From Mucilaginibacter sp. MD40 (lineage in GTDB: Bacteria; Bacteroidota; Bacteroidia; Sphingobacteriales; Sphingobacteriaceae): a stretch of DNA of 64,000 bases. The stretch is taken from NCBI RefSeq assembly GCF_002288635.1, contig NZ_NRSW01000001.1, forward strand, positions 3,367,852 to 3,431,851, read 5' to 3'. The first letter of the stretch is position 1. Each line of letters opens with the position of its first letter. Under the pieces are notes generated by a model. The model was not told the origin of the DNA. It worked only from the letters and a program-made list of their open reading frames with translations, and did not search any database. Positions 63,914-64,000 of the stretch are shown here, one piece after another. The position numbers were made by a program, and so were the translations under genes.

Positions 63914-64000
63914 AAAATTACGTGTGGCATTAATTAGTATAAATCGGTTATTTTAATAACTGGTGACTAAATATATTAAGTTTTAATACCTGTTACAACC

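Overview
The window looks like chromosomal DNA of a Bacteroidota member of the Sphingobacteriaceae type (Mucilaginibacter/Pedobacter-like). This rests on SusC/SusD pairs, a one-protein hybrid two-component regulator, a fused CcoNO cytochrome oxidase subunit, TAnnTTTG-type -7 elements, AT-rich intergenic DNA and many secreted proteins or lipoproteins. I see no insertion sequence, phage, CRISPR array or rRNA. There is one tRNA, tRNA-Arg(TCT).

Layout. (1) 1-3349, minus strand: an L-arabinose operon with a HAD phosphatase, araB, araD and the start of a secreted GH27 enzyme. (2) 3629-8242: two secreted proteins, one of unknown function and one DUF885-type. (3) 8519-13309: a four-gene trans-4-hydroxy-L-proline catabolic operon. 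(4) 13770-16186: glycogen branching enzyme and a small membrane protein. (5) 16206-30409: a carbohydrate locus with a NahK-like sugar kinase, a LacI-family repressor, a DUF5077/DUF3472 protein, SusC, SusD, an arylsulfotransferase, a TsdA-like dihaem cytochrome and a large glycosidase-like protein. Four copies of a CAAACGTTTG-type operator sit at its promoters. (6) 30676-37134: tRNA-Arg, two BadF-type sugar kinases, a Nudix-fold regulator and a glycolytic group (pfkA, kinase paralogue, gap), then a PPK2. (7) 37208-39670: a TonB-dependent siderophore receptor with a possible iron operator. (8) 39857-58327: a microaerobic respiration island with a universal stress protein, an L,D-transpeptidase, a FixL-like haem-PAS kinase, a receiver-CRP fusion, a D-lactate-dehydrogenase-like fragment, hemN, adhP and the full ccoNO-Q-P-G-H / ccoS-ccoI set. 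It ends with a conserved 591-residue protein of unknown function. (9) 58606-63913: a ricin-lectin metalloprotease lipoprotein and a hybrid two-component regulator.

The most interesting part is region 8. The PAS kinase keeps the residues that bind haem and sense oxygen in rhizobial FixL. Its partner, overlapping by 4 bp, fuses a receiver to a CRP/FNR DNA-binding module, so FixJ and FixK roles may be merged in one protein. A TGAC-N4-GTCA palindrome lies 72-76 bp before the start codons of the ldh-like/hemN unit, ccoN and ccoI. A one-mismatch copy lies 74 bp before the small gene ahead of adhP. Together these suggest a compact oxygen-sensing circuit for the high-affinity oxidase. All of this is read from sequence; no search was run.
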